Assembly (NCBI GenBank): GCA_009768925.2 | Contig: VHIT02000018.1 | Coordinates: 248,001 to 312,000, forward strand | Reading direction: 5' to 3' | Source: Cryptosporidium bovis | Taxonomy: Eukaryota; Apicomplexa; Conoidasida; Eucoccidiorida; Cryptosporidiidae | DNA length: 64,000 nucleotides | Part shown: positions 36,899-48,200 of the stretch, piece by piece | Layout of the letters: the number at the start of each line of letters is the position of its first letter | Position numbering within the stretch: the stretch's first letter is position 1 | Notes under the pieces: generated by a model | Told to the model about the DNA's origin: nothing | The model's database searches: none | The model's input: only the letters and a program-made list of their open reading frames with translations | Position numbers and translations under genes: made by a program

Positions 36899-38380
36899 TT
36901 ATAACGATTTTTGAGCTATGTTAACGTCGTAAACAAATTGTTGAGAATTCGGAGTACTAATATTATTAGTATTTATAATACCAGAACCATTACAAAAAGT
37001 GCCATCAGTATGTTTATTACTATAAATGTTGACGTTATTTCCAACTGAAGAATGCATCGTTTTCTGCGAGGAGAAATCGGTTACATGATTATCAAATCCG
37101 ATAATTGGAGGGCAACAGTTTTGTAGAAGTAGTGGCATGGTTGGGTAACTTCCTGCTAAATGTTGTTGCAATAAACAAAATTGAAGTTGTTGTCCATGAA
37201 TTGCAGCTATTTGGTTGATATTTTGACCAATTAAATTTCGAATGTCAGGGTTTGTTACTCCTAGCGTAGAAGTAGCAATAGCTGCAGCAGAAGAAATAGC
37301 ATCTGGGAAAGTAGATGGAATAAACATTCCAGCAGGATGCGCAATGTTAGGAGTGGTTACACCTATACCAAGAAAAGACGAACCAAAACCGAAGTTTGGA
37401 ATCGAGATACAATTTCCATGTTTTTGGGGGTTAGGAATCGCAGATTCAATGCTACTACCAATAGAAGGAACAAACGTTGAAGCATTTAAACCATTCATAT
37501 TCACATTCCCGCATACGAATAAATCCTGAAGATTCTGCTCTCTTGATGCAGAAATTCGAGGTATTGGGGGAATCTGTATCAAATTTTGAGTACCATCGGT
37601 GACATTATCATTACTATTATTATTATGATTAATGTTTTTAGCATCTGCATTCATATTTACACTGCTCTCAACTTCACTTGCCACTGCCCCCAATATAGAC
37701 GAAGATGAAGACGATGAAGATGGAATATCATTGGATGTTCGGGGTGACTTTATAGCTCCAGAAAAAGAAATAAAAGATAATGGAGATGTGGACATATTCG
37801 AATTCGAAATAAAGCTATGATCAAAATGTTTTCGTTCTTTCCTGTTAATATGTTTTTGCATTAATTCATCAGGACTTTCACTCTTTGTTGAAAAACTACC
37901 TGGTATTGGCGAAAAGCTATTTGCGCTTAATGGAGAGGATTGGGAATTGGTCAATGTGTATAAAGGTACAGTAGTTGGATCAGATGAACCCTTTACAATG
38001 CCTTCACCACCACTCGTACCCCCTACAATCGATCCATTTCTAGGCCTGCTCTTTTTCAGAGAGGCTTTCCTACTTTCATGTAAAGCGCTGTAATACTCAA
38101 TTAATTCTTTTTTAGCCGGATCCAATATTGGAGGGTCGTGAAGATCGTCCGGAATGACCCCCTTTACGTCAATATAATCTAGAACCGCTCTTGAAAGAAG
38201 AGAAGCTGCTTCTTTACCGTACTTTGCTTCACTAAAAGAACATTGCCTTCTACTAGGCTTTGTGGACTCATGAGTCCAAAATACAACTCTCCATTCTTTC
38301 TTCCCACCTGGTTTATAAACCCTTTCTCCTCTTGCCCTAGTGGGGGTCCTATTCTTGGAATTTGCCAATGTTTGCGTCAT
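36899..38380 (-). CDS. ApiAP2-type transcription factor
   Basis: 493 residues. One AP2/ERF-like DNA-binding domain is at the extreme N-terminus (about 17-72): GERVYKPGGKKEWRVVFW forms the strands and RQCSFSEAKYGKEAASLLSRA the helix, with the usual aromatic and basic positions. A second short conserved segment follows (about 77-105, PDDLHDPPILDPAKKELIEYY). The rest is Ser/Asn/Pro/Gln-rich and probably disordered, with several short IG- and NI-rich patches. As a nuclear sequence-specific regulator it would be expected to control stage-specific genes. The upstream region (38440-38580) carries inverted and repeated hexamers that could serve autoregulation. The N-terminal position of a single domain is typical of many ApiAP2 proteins. 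Confidence 0.8.
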   Translation of the reverse strand: MTQTLANSKNRTPTRARGERVYKPGGKKEWRVVFWTHESTKPSRRQCSFSEAKYGKEAASLLSRAVLDYIDVKGVIPDDLHDPPILDPAKKELIEYYSALHESRKASLKKSRPRNGSIVGGTSGGEGIVKGSSDPTTVPLYTLTNSQSSPLSANSFSPIPGSFSTKSESPDELMQKHINRKERKHFDHSFISNSNMSTSPLSFISFSGAIKSPRTSNDIPSSSSSSSSILGAVASEVESSVNMNADAKNINHNNNSNDNVTDGTQNLIQIPPIPRISASREQNLQDLFVCGNVNMNGLNASTFVPSIGSSIESAIPNPQKHGNCISIPNFGFGSSFLGIGVTTPNIAHPAGMFIPSTFPDAISSAAAIATSTLGVTNPDIRNLIGQNINQIAAIHGQQLQFCLLQQHLAGSYPTMPLLLQNCCPPIIGFDNHVTDFSSQKTMHSSVGNNVNIYSNKHTDGTFCNGSGIINTNNISTPNSQQFVYDVNIAQKSL

Positions 38381-38504
38381 TGAAATACAAAAAAATAAGC
38401 TAGTTTTCTTTTATAAAGTTCAAAGAAAACCCGGAATACCAGTATTATGTATCGATTACACCTAACAAACCTCTATCCTTGCATACAAGGAGGGGGGGAG
38501 AAAA

Positions 38505-38545
38505 AATAAGTGGAAAACTGACTTATTTGCCGACTTATGCGACTC
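38505..38545. promoter_or_regulatory. Inverted and repeated ACTTAT near AP2 start
   Basis: AAATAAGT (38505-38512) and ACTTATTT (38521-38528) are perfect 8-base inverted repeats around nine bases, and a third ACTTAT follows at 38533-38538. They lie 125-160 bp upstream of the AP2 factor ATG. Confidence 0.4.
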
Positions 38546-39131
38546 CTACCGTCACACCTAAAGGTGTAACTCCCGATTTTTTGTTGATGGCTTATTGGTT
38601 ATGATTCAATTCTCACAACTTTTAGTTTCAAGTAATTTAAACTATCTTGAACTTTATCGTATCGTCCCTATCCTTACACCCAACCTAATTGGTAAATTAA
38701 TTCTATTTAGTAACCCCACGAAAACCAGTATTTACTGCTCGCTTCTCTTCTCATTCATCTACCCTATCTAAGATTTATTGTTTAACAGTGACAAGTGTCC
38801 GTCATACCGCAAATCAGTCTAATGCAGTAATTATTAGATAGGTTGACTAGACAAAAAACATTTTAGCTATTAACCCGGGTGTGCTCTTTTATCCAATACG
38901 TATACACAACAATGGCGCTAAAATCTTTTGCTATCCTGTCTGACACCAATTTTGCATTTATAGGGATCGGCTCAAATAAAGCTTGTCTGAATAATATATT
39001 CTTAAAATTGTAGAAAACGACAACACCATATTCAATAATCTTTCATTAATTCATTCACTTTCCCCTCCCCCTATTTATTGTTTCTAAACCGTATTTACTT
39101 CGTTATCCCGAAATTTTCTCTTTCAAAAAAA

Positions 39132-39146
39132 GGCGCATTTAGCGCC
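39132..39146. promoter_or_regulatory. GGCGC/GCGCC inverted E2F-like pair
   Basis: GGCGC and GCGCC flank ATTTA, so both strands present an E2F-like core. It lies 750 bp upstream of the AP2 gene and 990 bp upstream of the gene at 40133. Confidence 0.4.
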
Positions 39147-39696
39147 AAGCATATTTTTACTAATATTTTAATTCAAATTTACACGCTACTATGAAAGCGT
39201 TAATATTGAATGAAGAATGTGTGTCTAATAGTAATCCTGCAGCTACCAATCTTAGATTGCACTTTTAAAATAAATATTTACACACTGAAATGTTTAATTT
39301 GAGTTAGATGGAGTTAAGTTTAATCTGGTAATAACACCCCTAGGAGGTAAAGCAAAGGAGCGCTTCCCAATATTAGTGTAGTAAAATTTAAACCATTACC
39401 TTACAGTTTAAGTGGGGAATGTATTATATGAGGATTATACCATTAATAAGCACATTTTCATGTAAATTTAGTTTAAGACGATAAATTAAAGATACTCAAC
39501 TTTGAATTATATACAAGATAGCCAGTTCCAATTTTCAATCTCGGAAATATATTTGTTTGTCTTTTATTCTTTCTTTTTTGATTTCGTTTTTTTGATATTC
39601 ATTGCATATATATTTTTTGCGATCTTACCACATGCAAGGATGTTGTATACCGATATTTTCGGTTTATATGCTTGCACCTACATGCACATTCATTCT

Positions 39697-39716
39697 GCAT
39701 GTAATGGCGGTAAATT
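39697..39716 (+). promoter_or_regulatory. Second GCATGT + GGCGGTAAATT composite
   Basis: Same order, strand and nearly the same spacing as 1514-1532 (three bases instead of two between the two parts). It lies about 420 bp upstream of the ATG at 40133. Confidence 0.4.
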
Positions 39717-40132
39717 GAGCATAATTTAAATAATTAGCATGTGGCACGAAGGTAGATTGTTAGATAAGATTAATAGAATAAATCAAAAAGGGTTGTGAGA
39801 CCAGGGGATTGAGATAAAAGAGATATTCTTACTTTTTGTGCTAATACTCCTGGTTCATTGTAATCAGATGATTTTTCTTAAATAAATTGTGGGAGAGCGT
39901 ATTATTTATTTATTATTATTGATCAAGTAGAAGAGAAGTGTGTTTTGTGAGTAATAAAAAGTATTTATTAAACAATAAGGGAGTGTAAAGAATATCAAAT
40001 AGTTAGTCATAATAATCAAGCAATTGTTTATTAAGTGAATATGTAGTAATATAAAATATTTTTGGAAAAGTTAAAGTTAATTTACCATTATTTAACTTTA
40101 TTTAAATTATTATGTATTAAGGGAAACGTGAT

Positions 40133-42514
40133 ATGGAAATAATGAGTTCAATAATGGAGGAGATCGTTGATAAAAACAAGAATGCATATGATGGCATTCA
40201 TGGAAATGGAATAAAATCAGATGATTTAGTTTCTGAACAAGAGAATGAGTTAGCTGATAATGGAATGCTGTCAATACCAACTGATTTAGTGGAATATGAA
40301 GTGAATACTTCAGATAAAGAACTCAGTTGTTCTATAGACGAATTTTGTAATGATGATGGTAATGGTGAGATTGTGAATGAGATTAGTAATGACATTTCTC
40401 TAGAGTTGTTTACTGTAATTTTTGATAAAATACACATAAATAGAGGCACACTTGAAAATATATGGTATATTGAGATAGAGAAAGATGACAAAATATTTTG
40501 GTCAAGTGTAATAATGTGCGATTTTGATAATAATAATGGATTAAATAAAGGGTTCTCAAATTTAGTTAGGAATTGCAGTAACGGTAGAATAATAAAAACG
40601 AATGGCGAAGAATTGGATTCAATTACAATAACAGATAAGGAGTTACTAGATTTGTTGATGCAAGATGGAATAGTAGGAAAAGATAAAGTATATTTATTCA
40701 CTTCTATTGGATTTTGGAAATCAGTATTTTTAACACTAAACTATTCCGCATATTTAATGAGAAAGCGTGAAATATTGTATTCGAAGGAGGTAAATGAGTA
40801 TATTTTAAAATTTAATGGAAGAAAAGAGGTGATAGGAAGAAGGATGAAAAACACAGTAAATGAAGAGGAGAGAATTAAATTAATTAAATCAATTTATGGT
40901 AGAATGCAAATATTATTTACAAGTGTAACAAATAATGAAAGTAATCATGTAGTAGATAATGATTATAATCACAAAAGTAATAGTGTGAGAATATCATACA
41001 AAACTCCACTTTTTTGGGCATCTTCGGTTGGTTTAATATATATTTTAGAGAAAATAGGGATGCTGGATTATATGTTATTGGTAATTGAGTATGTTTCTGA
41101 ATTAATTCCAGAGGTAATTTTTGAATTCAATGATATTAGTGATAACCCAATAGTGAAATCGTTAAATGATTTAAATAATGATCTACTCAAGAGTATATCA
41201 ATGAATTATCAAGAGTATCTTTCAGATTTATTATCAATTTCAAAGAGAAGTATAAAAATAATGAATTCCTACCTGAAGAACAATTCACAAGAGAAAGGAA
41301 ATATACAAAATTCTTGTGAGGGTGAATATTTAAATGTAAGTGGTAAAGAACTTGATTTAAAGAAAAATAATAAATTAAGTAATGAAGTCGAAACAAATAC
41401 AAAGGATAATAACAATACAGCTTTAAGTGAGAGAAAGAAACCTAATTACATGAAACCAACAAAACAATCAGAGATTAGAAGACAAAGTATTATGAACATT
41501 ACAGAAAAAGAAGAAAAACGGGAAAATAAAGGTTTAACAATAAATTTGATTAAGGAAAAAGAGAGAATAGTGCCATATGATAGAAATAAATTAAGTGATA
41601 TGAATAACGATAAAGAACAGGAAAATACGTCAGATCAGATGGATAACAATTTATCTGAGGGTGATGAGGAGAATTCTAACGTTATTAACGACAGAACAAA
41701 CGATATAAGAATTCAAAATATTAATTATGGTATTGAAAGACATAGTAAGGATGATATTTCAAAAAAAAAGAGATCATATGGAAGAAGCGTTACAAAAAAG
41801 AGTGATAATAAAAGGGTTAGTATCGAAGAAAAAGTGAGAAAATCAACTATAAATAAAGAAAAAGTTGAAACATCAAACTATTTGGGTGTTGGTGAAGTCA
41901 AAGATAAGAATATTTTAACGGAAAAAATGGATAGTACTGGTAGATTGTTTGAGAACGATACTGTATTATCAAAAAAACAGATAGAGCAGAATATATCAAA
42001 TTTTGATGATGAATTAAATAATATTATTAGTGAAATAGATAAAATAAAAATAGATGGTGTACAAATCATAAAAGAAATAGTATCCACGAATGCATCTGAG
42101 GAAAGTAATTCATATCAAATATCTGGTTTCTATGAAAATTCAAATGTAGGTGTTAATGAGGTGAAAAATAAATTATATATTGATATGAGAGGTGGAGAAA
42201 TTGAAATGAACCATAATTATAATTTAGCGAAAGTAGAGGAAGTAACATCACCAATGGATCCATATGATTGGTATTATACATCAAACAGTAACAGAAAAGA
42301 AAACAAAGATGGTGAAATGAATGTAATAGAAGAGTTCGTAAAAACAGATGAAAAAAGGAAGATAGAACCTGAAGCTGACACAGAGAACAAAGGCATTCAT
42401 GAATGTGAAGGGAACAAAAATTATTTTGACTTGAAGTACATTGAAAGTATATTAGATAAAGAAATAGAAGAATTACAGAAAAGGGAAAGCGAGTTAGCGA
42501 ATGATTTGATTTGA
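40133..42514 (+). CDS. Unknown Lys/Glu/Asn-rich protein, 793 aa
   Basis: I do not recognise this protein. The N-terminal half (about 60-390) has an ordered look, with beta-like and helical segments (LENIWYIEIEKDDKIFWSS, KVYLFTSIGFWKSVFLTLNY, PLFWASSVGLIYILEKIG) and buried aromatic residues. The C-terminal half (about 390-793) is charged, Asn-rich and probably disordered, ending in a short coiled-coil-like helix (about 765-790, ESILDKEIEELQKRESELAND). There is no signal peptide and no clear membrane helix. Codon use and the long open frame support a real gene. It ends 230 bases from the convergent gene at 42745. Confidence 0.75.
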   Translation: MEIMSSIMEEIVDKNKNAYDGIHGNGIKSDDLVSEQENELADNGMLSIPTDLVEYEVNTSDKELSCSIDEFCNDDGNGEIVNEISNDISLELFTVIFDKIHINRGTLENIWYIEIEKDDKIFWSSVIMCDFDNNNGLNKGFSNLVRNCSNGRIIKTNGEELDSITITDKELLDLLMQDGIVGKDKVYLFTSIGFWKSVFLTLNYSAYLMRKREILYSKEVNEYILKFNGRKEVIGRRMKNTVNEEERIKLIKSIYGRMQILFTSVTNNESNHVVDNDYNHKSNSVRISYKTPLFWASSVGLIYILEKIGMLDYMLLVIEYVSELIPEVIFEFNDISDNPIVKSLNDLNNDLLKSISMNYQEYLSDLLSISKRSIKIMNSYLKNNSQEKGNIQNSCEGEYLNVSGKELDLKKNNKLSNEVETNTKDNNNTALSERKKPNYMKPTKQSEIRRQSIMNITEKEEKRENKGLTINLIKEKERIVPYDRNKLSDMNNDKEQENTSDQMDNNLSEGDEENSNVINDRTNDIRIQNINYGIERHSKDDISKKKRSYGRSVTKKSDNKRVSIEEKVRKSTINKEKVETSNYLGVGEVKDKNILTEKMDSTGRLFENDTVLSKKQIEQNISNFDDELNNIISEIDKIKIDGVQIIKEIVSTNASEESNSYQISGFYENSNVGVNEVKNKLYIDMRGGEIEMNHNYNLAKVEEVTSPMDPYDWYYTSNSNRKENKDGEMNVIEEFVKTDEKRKIEPEADTENKGIHECEGNKNYFDLKYIESILDKEIEELQKRESELANDLI

Positions 42515-42744
42515 AATATACAGGAAGAAGATATAATTAATACAACAAATAAAATAAGCGATGTGTGAATAATGTTTCACGGAAAAAAATGGATGATTTG
42601 CATTTAAATATAATTAAATACTGAAATTAACAAGTTACACGTTTATAATTTACATGATAAATAAATATATTGAATGTATCCATAAAGTAATAATTTAAGT
42701 AAGGGAAATAATGTTGTATTGAATGGCTTATGTTTGATATTTAT

Positions 42745-44517
42745 TCATTCAAAGGCTTGATTTGTAAGTTTATCAAGTATGAATGGGAAGACGTGAGTAT
42801 TATCAGAGTTGTAAATAATACGGCTATATTCGTCATTGTAATGGCTAGTCTCATTTAAATTAAATTCGGGGAGTATGGTGAACCCATTTTCATCTTTTTC
42901 AAATCTACTCTTAGATATTTCACTATTATTATTATCATCAACATCATTACCTTCATTTATTTGTTTGCTTGGATATAATGAAGTATGACGTTTTTGGTAC
43001 TTCATTCCTTTAAACCAAGGGGATGGTTCAAAACAGTTGCCAATTTCTGGGAGTGGTGTTTTGTTTCCATTATAAATTCCATGCATAGTTTCTCTATAAA
43101 ATTTATATAGATGAAGTTGTGGGTCAGAAAGAACGAAAGTTGGAAAGTTATTATCATGCCTTCTGTCTCTTCTATATCTATAATAATAAAGATCAACGAT
43201 ATCTTGTAATGAGAATTTATTAATTTTCCCAAGATCAGTGGTTTTAATGAATTCAATCTGCCCTGGAGAAAGGTCTCTGGGTTGAACATTCCCCCAACAG
43301 TAATATGGAGAGTTCCTGTTTTTTATTTCAAACTCGAGGCTATCCGCATTTTCAGGAATACCGAAGTTAATTGGTTGAGGATCAAGAACTCCAATGGTAC
43401 TAAGTTGTTGCTTATTCAAAGGGAGTTCTGCGTAGTAAATAAGTCCGCAATCAAAACATTGTAGTACAACGTTATTTGGAGGAAGATCTATTGAGGATAC
43501 AGGAAAGTGCCTTAGGTTATTGAATTTTTGCCCAACAATACCATTAAGTTTACTATTAATGTCCTTTTGATCCAAATCAAAGACACTGGCGATGCCTAAG
43601 ATGACGTCCATAAATACTTTACCAGTTAATTCTAGAGTATTTAGTGCCCCTTTAATATTAGAACAAGCATTGTTCATGCATTTAATGGGAGAAATGCCCT
43701 CATACATACAATCTTGTTTATGTATAAATTTATTCACATTAGTAGATTTTTTGAACTCGTTTATTAACTCATTTTGTTTGATCTCATTGTTTTCTTGTTT
43801 TTTTTCAACAGATTTAATACTAAACATCGACTTCAGTTCCTTTTCTTTACTTGGTTGAATTGCTGGAGAGGAGGGACATGTAGAAGGTGATTGTAAAACA
43901 GATGTATCTTGAATTATATTTCTAGAAATAGAAGGAAGAAGCTTCTCTTCAATTTCAACAGGTGGTTCTTTAGCTTTGTTTGTGATAGTATGAGGAATAT
44001 TACATATTTTGTAATAATCACTCAATTTGGGGTATTCGCATGATTTTAATAAGCAAGCACTTTTTGGTTGGAGCGACAAGTACTTTTGTGGTTGTAATAC
44101 CTGGGGTCTCCAGTTTACTTGTGTATATGCTCTTCCAAGATTATTGCTCGCTTTTAATCTTTCCTTATATTCCTCGCTTGATGTACTTATACTATTGTAT
44201 ATTGGACCTCCTGTATTCGGATAAACAGGCTTGTAGTATTTTGAATTGTCTAGATGCTGTCGTTGGTTGATAGGGGTATTTATTCTTGACATGGTTGCAC
44301 TTGCTGGAATTGTACCACTGTTTATCTTATTTAAATTTAAATCCGTTGAACTCATACCACTTTCTACTCTTTCCATATTCAAATTTGTTGGAATTTCCAC
44401 AACTTCCTTATTATCAAGAACAACCTCGTTCAAAGTTTCAGATTGAAAAAGATAATTTGGAAGTAACTGACTTGATCTGGATACGGAGGATCTTGCTGAA
44501 AAAAACGCATTACTCAT
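42745..44517 (-). CDS. Unknown protein, 590 aa
   Basis: Begins at ATG 44517 (MSNAFFSARSS). The upstream in-frame TTG at 44523 is not used here. The N-terminal 270 residues are Ser/Asn/Pro-rich and probably disordered. The C-terminal half (about 290-500) has an ordered composition, with VFMDVILGIASVFDLDQKDI, VVLQCFDCGLIYYAELPL, SPYYCWGNVQPRDLSPGQIEF and LQDIVDLYYYRYRRDRR. Cys pairs at CFDC and in the MNNACSNIKG and DCMYEG segments might bind metal or form disulfides, but no zinc-finger spacing is convincing. There is no signal peptide or membrane helix. No family assignment; likely lineage-specific. Confidence 0.75.
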   Translation of the reverse strand: MSNAFFSARSSVSRSSQLLPNYLFQSETLNEVVLDNKEVVEIPTNLNMERVESGMSSTDLNLNKINSGTIPASATMSRINTPINQRQHLDNSKYYKPVYPNTGGPIYNSISTSSEEYKERLKASNNLGRAYTQVNWRPQVLQPQKYLSLQPKSACLLKSCEYPKLSDYYKICNIPHTITNKAKEPPVEIEEKLLPSISRNIIQDTSVLQSPSTCPSSPAIQPSKEKELKSMFSIKSVEKKQENNEIKQNELINEFKKSTNVNKFIHKQDCMYEGISPIKCMNNACSNIKGALNTLELTGKVFMDVILGIASVFDLDQKDINSKLNGIVGQKFNNLRHFPVSSIDLPPNNVVLQCFDCGLIYYAELPLNKQQLSTIGVLDPQPINFGIPENADSLEFEIKNRNSPYYCWGNVQPRDLSPGQIEFIKTTDLGKINKFSLQDIVDLYYYRYRRDRRHDNNFPTFVLSDPQLHLYKFYRETMHGIYNGNKTPLPEIGNCFEPSPWFKGMKYQKRHTSLYPSKQINEGNDVDDNNNSEISKSRFEKDENGFTILPEFNLNETSHYNDEYSRIIYNSDNTHVFPFILDKLTNQAFE

Positions 44518-45245
44518 TTTCAAATTATAAATTATACAACACTCCTAAAGCCATAAAATAAGTTTAATTTGTATTCAAACTACTAATCACAATTCAAGAA
44601 AATTATCAAGTAAACCGAGTTACTGCACTTTTAATTTTTCTTTCCAATTTTTACTCTCCAAGTGAAATTGAAATTAACGCACAATCTATTCAACTAATGT
44701 TCTAGTTAGCCAAGTAATCGACTGTAATTTAATTCAATCTACCAATAAAACTAATATTTACAATGCCTTAAAATACAAATACATTCACATGTAACAGTAA
44801 TACATATATATATTTCATTATTCAAATCATACATATACCGGTATCCACGTCCTGTCTACCGCATATATTATGTAGTTTATAGATCGGATGCAAACTGAGA
44901 AGAGTGGGAAAAGGGCACAAGTAGGGAATGTAGGAGGTGGCGTTCACGAGTATGTAGGAACAGTGACATGTGAAAAGTATGTGAACGGGGTTAAGCGAAA
45001 AAAGAGATAGTTTTAGAGTTGTATATGTATATTTACGACGGAATAAGTGATAAAGCAGCCTGGTATGGAACGTCATCGAATGATATATATAATTTGCTTT
45101 GTGTATAAATGTGTGTGCGCAAAATTGATGTTCCAGTAACCTTTATAGTGGGATTTAGGTATTGGAAAAGCCAAAGAAAAGGATGGGAGGTGGAGGGGAA
45201 GGGGACTGGTGGTGGCTTTACAGCAAGAATGAAATACCTGAGGTG
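44518..45245. other. Intergenic with G-rich tract
   Basis: About 730 bases between two minus-strand genes, with no gene seen. A plus-strand G-rich run lies at about 45184-45216 (GGG, GGTGG, GGGG, GGGG), 30-60 bases beyond the stop of the Sec7-TBC gene and hence C-rich in its 3' UTR. Confidence 0.45.
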
Positions 45246-48200
45246 TTAGAGTAGTTCTTCAAATAAGTCTGCTTTCTGCTCAGAAAGTCTTTGGGCAGCG
45301 AGCCATTGTCCAAATCTGTTTGAGATTATTCCATTAAATTGTTCAAGAGAGGAGTTGAATCTCCTGAAGTCGAATATGCTTGGAACAGTATGCAGAATTG
45401 ATATGCAACCCTCGAATGATGTCATTATAAGTTTGTGTTCGTGGTATTTAAGTATTGCAGCGGCAACTTGGAATGCATATGGCTCACCAAACAGAAAAAT
45501 AGAATCCCAGACTCTGGGAATGATCTGTATTGGAAGACAAATAGAAAATAGCGAGGTGAACCACGTCATAAGGTATGTATCCGAAGTAATACTTAAAAGG
45601 TCAAAATGGTTGTGAAGCGAAGGTATTAATTCTTTGAGTAGTGAATCAAAGAAGTCAAGTCTCATCTTGACATTTCTGTGATTAAGTAAGAATAAGTCCA
45701 AAAAGTAGCAACTATGCAATAGATTAGTGAATGTTATAAATGCTTCCAATAAGTCAATGTTAAATAAAAGAAGAATAATGGCAATATGACTCATTCCCTC
45801 CACATATCCAATATCGGGTCTGTATAGTATAAAACATTCAACCAAAATTTTCGTACTTTCAAATATTTTATGAGTCTCTTGGTTATCATTCATAAACAAA
45901 AATACACTATCAACTTCAGACTCGAGCTCAACTTCTTTCAAATTCGTACACCTGTTGTAATAATTATAATAACAGTAGTTGTCATTACTTGATATTTTTA
46001 ACGATTTTTTGTTTTGTTTCTGATTATAACCATCTGCATTCATTTCTCCACTAATTGGTGACACTAGTGTAGGAGAAGAGGAAGGACTCTGCTTTGATGA
46101 AAAACAAGCAGAACCTGTAGAAGATTCATTTACCGATCTATTCTCACAAAACGAATCCTTCTTGTCAGAATATTCGTCACATACTAATTCACCAGTAGTA
46201 TTGCGTTCCCCCGATGTACTCAAATTCTCGGTTTTCTCTTCTCTGTACTTTTCCAAACATTCGATATCACTTTTGCGAGCATTGATATTAGCAAAAATTT
46301 CACTGTCTTTTTCTGTTTTTTCTACCTCATACTCTCGCGCATTCCTTTCTTCGTCCTCTCTTTTGTTGTCCCTTTCAATCATCAAGTCTACTGAGTAAAA
46401 TCCACGCGACCTATCCCAAATTTTGCACCCTAAAACGGCTCCTGCCCCAATAAAGTAAGAATGAAACTCTGGAAATACGTTCGAAACGTCCTTATGAAAT
46501 CTCCTTAGGTGAACCATAAATGCCTCTCTAATGGGACCGCCTTCCCCCACAACAGGGGCCGCTGCATGCATGTAATAGTAACTGTAGGGTTCAGACATGT
46601 CATTGTTAGATGGAAATCCATATTGGTGTATATTACTGTCATAATATTTTTGTGGTGAGTTATTGCTATGGCGAAGACCCGGCGAAAATGTGTCTTTTTT
46701 TGGATTTAGGAATTTTTTTCTCATTTTCAACAAATCAACAAAAGTGTTGTGGTTAATTTGTAGTTGGTTTCCAATTGCAATATTCCAGAGAATTCCCCTA
46801 TAAGAGTATGGAATGTTGTTGCTCCAAAGATGGAGAATGGGATGGGATATTGGAGCTTGGTAATTTGTCAGTTTACTGAATATATTCTGTTTTTTATAGA
46901 ACTGAGACACAATGCCATTTCTGAAGTGACTAAGGGCTTTAAAGCACTTTCTTTTTGGTTTGCAGTTACCCTCACCAAGTCCAAGAACAATTAGCTTTTT
47001 TCTAATTTCTTTATCATCCTTGCAAATTCCATTATTACGTATCCATGTCGTGTTTGAAACGGATGAACTATTCGATTTTATATCAAGAACCTTTTCAGTT
47101 AATGTATTATCGTACTGATTTTGGGCATTGTAAAGGCAATCATTTCCCTCAAACGTTGCGTTACCTCTCCCAAAAAACGACAACTTTCCATAATAGTCAT
47201 TCCTATGTGAGTTTTTAGGTGAATATATGTAAATATTGCCACTTTGGCAATTAAAATAGACGTTTTCAGATGCATTATTGTAAATGTTGTTTCCTAAAAT
47301 AGCTCCAGTTCCCCCTCCGAATCCCATTGAAGACATTCTTTTTGAGAGTCTTGAATTTGGAAGACTTATGATATGTGAATTAAGGCTCCAATGATTTTCC
47401 CATTGAAGAAAGATCCCGTGATACCAAATCTTAAGAAGATCACTTTCTATTCCCTTATCTTGGTCAAAGTAATTATCATGAATAACGACTCCCGTTGACT
47501 TTGTATGTCTTTTTGAGCTGTCATTTTTTTCCTCCTTTTTTTCTTGATTTTTAAGGATAATTTGATGGAAAAATCTGACCCAAATTAATATAGATGGATG
47601 TGTTGAATCCAGTGAACAAAGGTCTATTCTCTCCCCTTTTTTTGTAAACAAGGAGAAACATCTCGACTCTAATTCGCTCTCTTGCGCTCTTAATGACTTA
47701 GATCTAGTTCCACCTGTATGATAGGACGAGGATGGAATGGAAGAGTAGTGTGACTTATTTCCCCTAGAAGATGTAATTGAAACAAAATTACTGCGTCTTT
47801 TGGCTTTTCTTTTGTTTAAGCTACTAAATATTCCAGAGTTATTCTTGTTTGGACCAACATTAATGCGAGCACCATCACCATTATTTCTGCTACTTGCAGT
47901 AGTGCCAACACCACTGATACCAGTAGTATCATTACGATTACTGCCGTTATTGTAATTTCGAACACCACTGCCAAAACGACCACTGATGTTCGTGGATGTA
48001 ATTCCAAAAGCTTTTTTATTTGCTGAGGAAAACAGACTGCTTTCGTTTCTAGTGATTCCAACATTAAGATCAACAATATCCTCTAAGAGGATGCATGATA
48101 GATCAAAGGTCTCAAGCCCAAATGCTCCTCTGAGCTTTTTTGATAACTTTGTGTGGTTAGTGAGAATACAGGTTTTTGACTCAGAGTATGAGTTTGCTCC

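Larger units (their letters stand above)
38381..40132. other. Large divergent promoter region (1.75 kb)
   Basis: Between the AP2 factor (minus) and the gene at 40133 (plus). Contains the ACTTAT inverted repeats, an ACACCT/AGGTGT inverted repeat at about 38554-38567, two E2F-like sites (TGGCGCTAAAA near 38933, and 39132-39146) and the composite element at 39697-39716. The 75-codon frame at 39502-39729 is not supported as a gene. Length and motif density are unusual for this window. Confidence 0.5.

Noticed and set aside
37242-37820. Plus-strand frames of 95 and 62 codons inside the AP2 gene
   Set aside because: They are antisense shadows of its low-complexity region.
39502-39729. 75-codon Phe-rich frame as a membrane protein
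   Set aside because: Hydrophobicity reflects T-rich DNA. It overlaps the repeated regulatory element at 39697 and has no other support.
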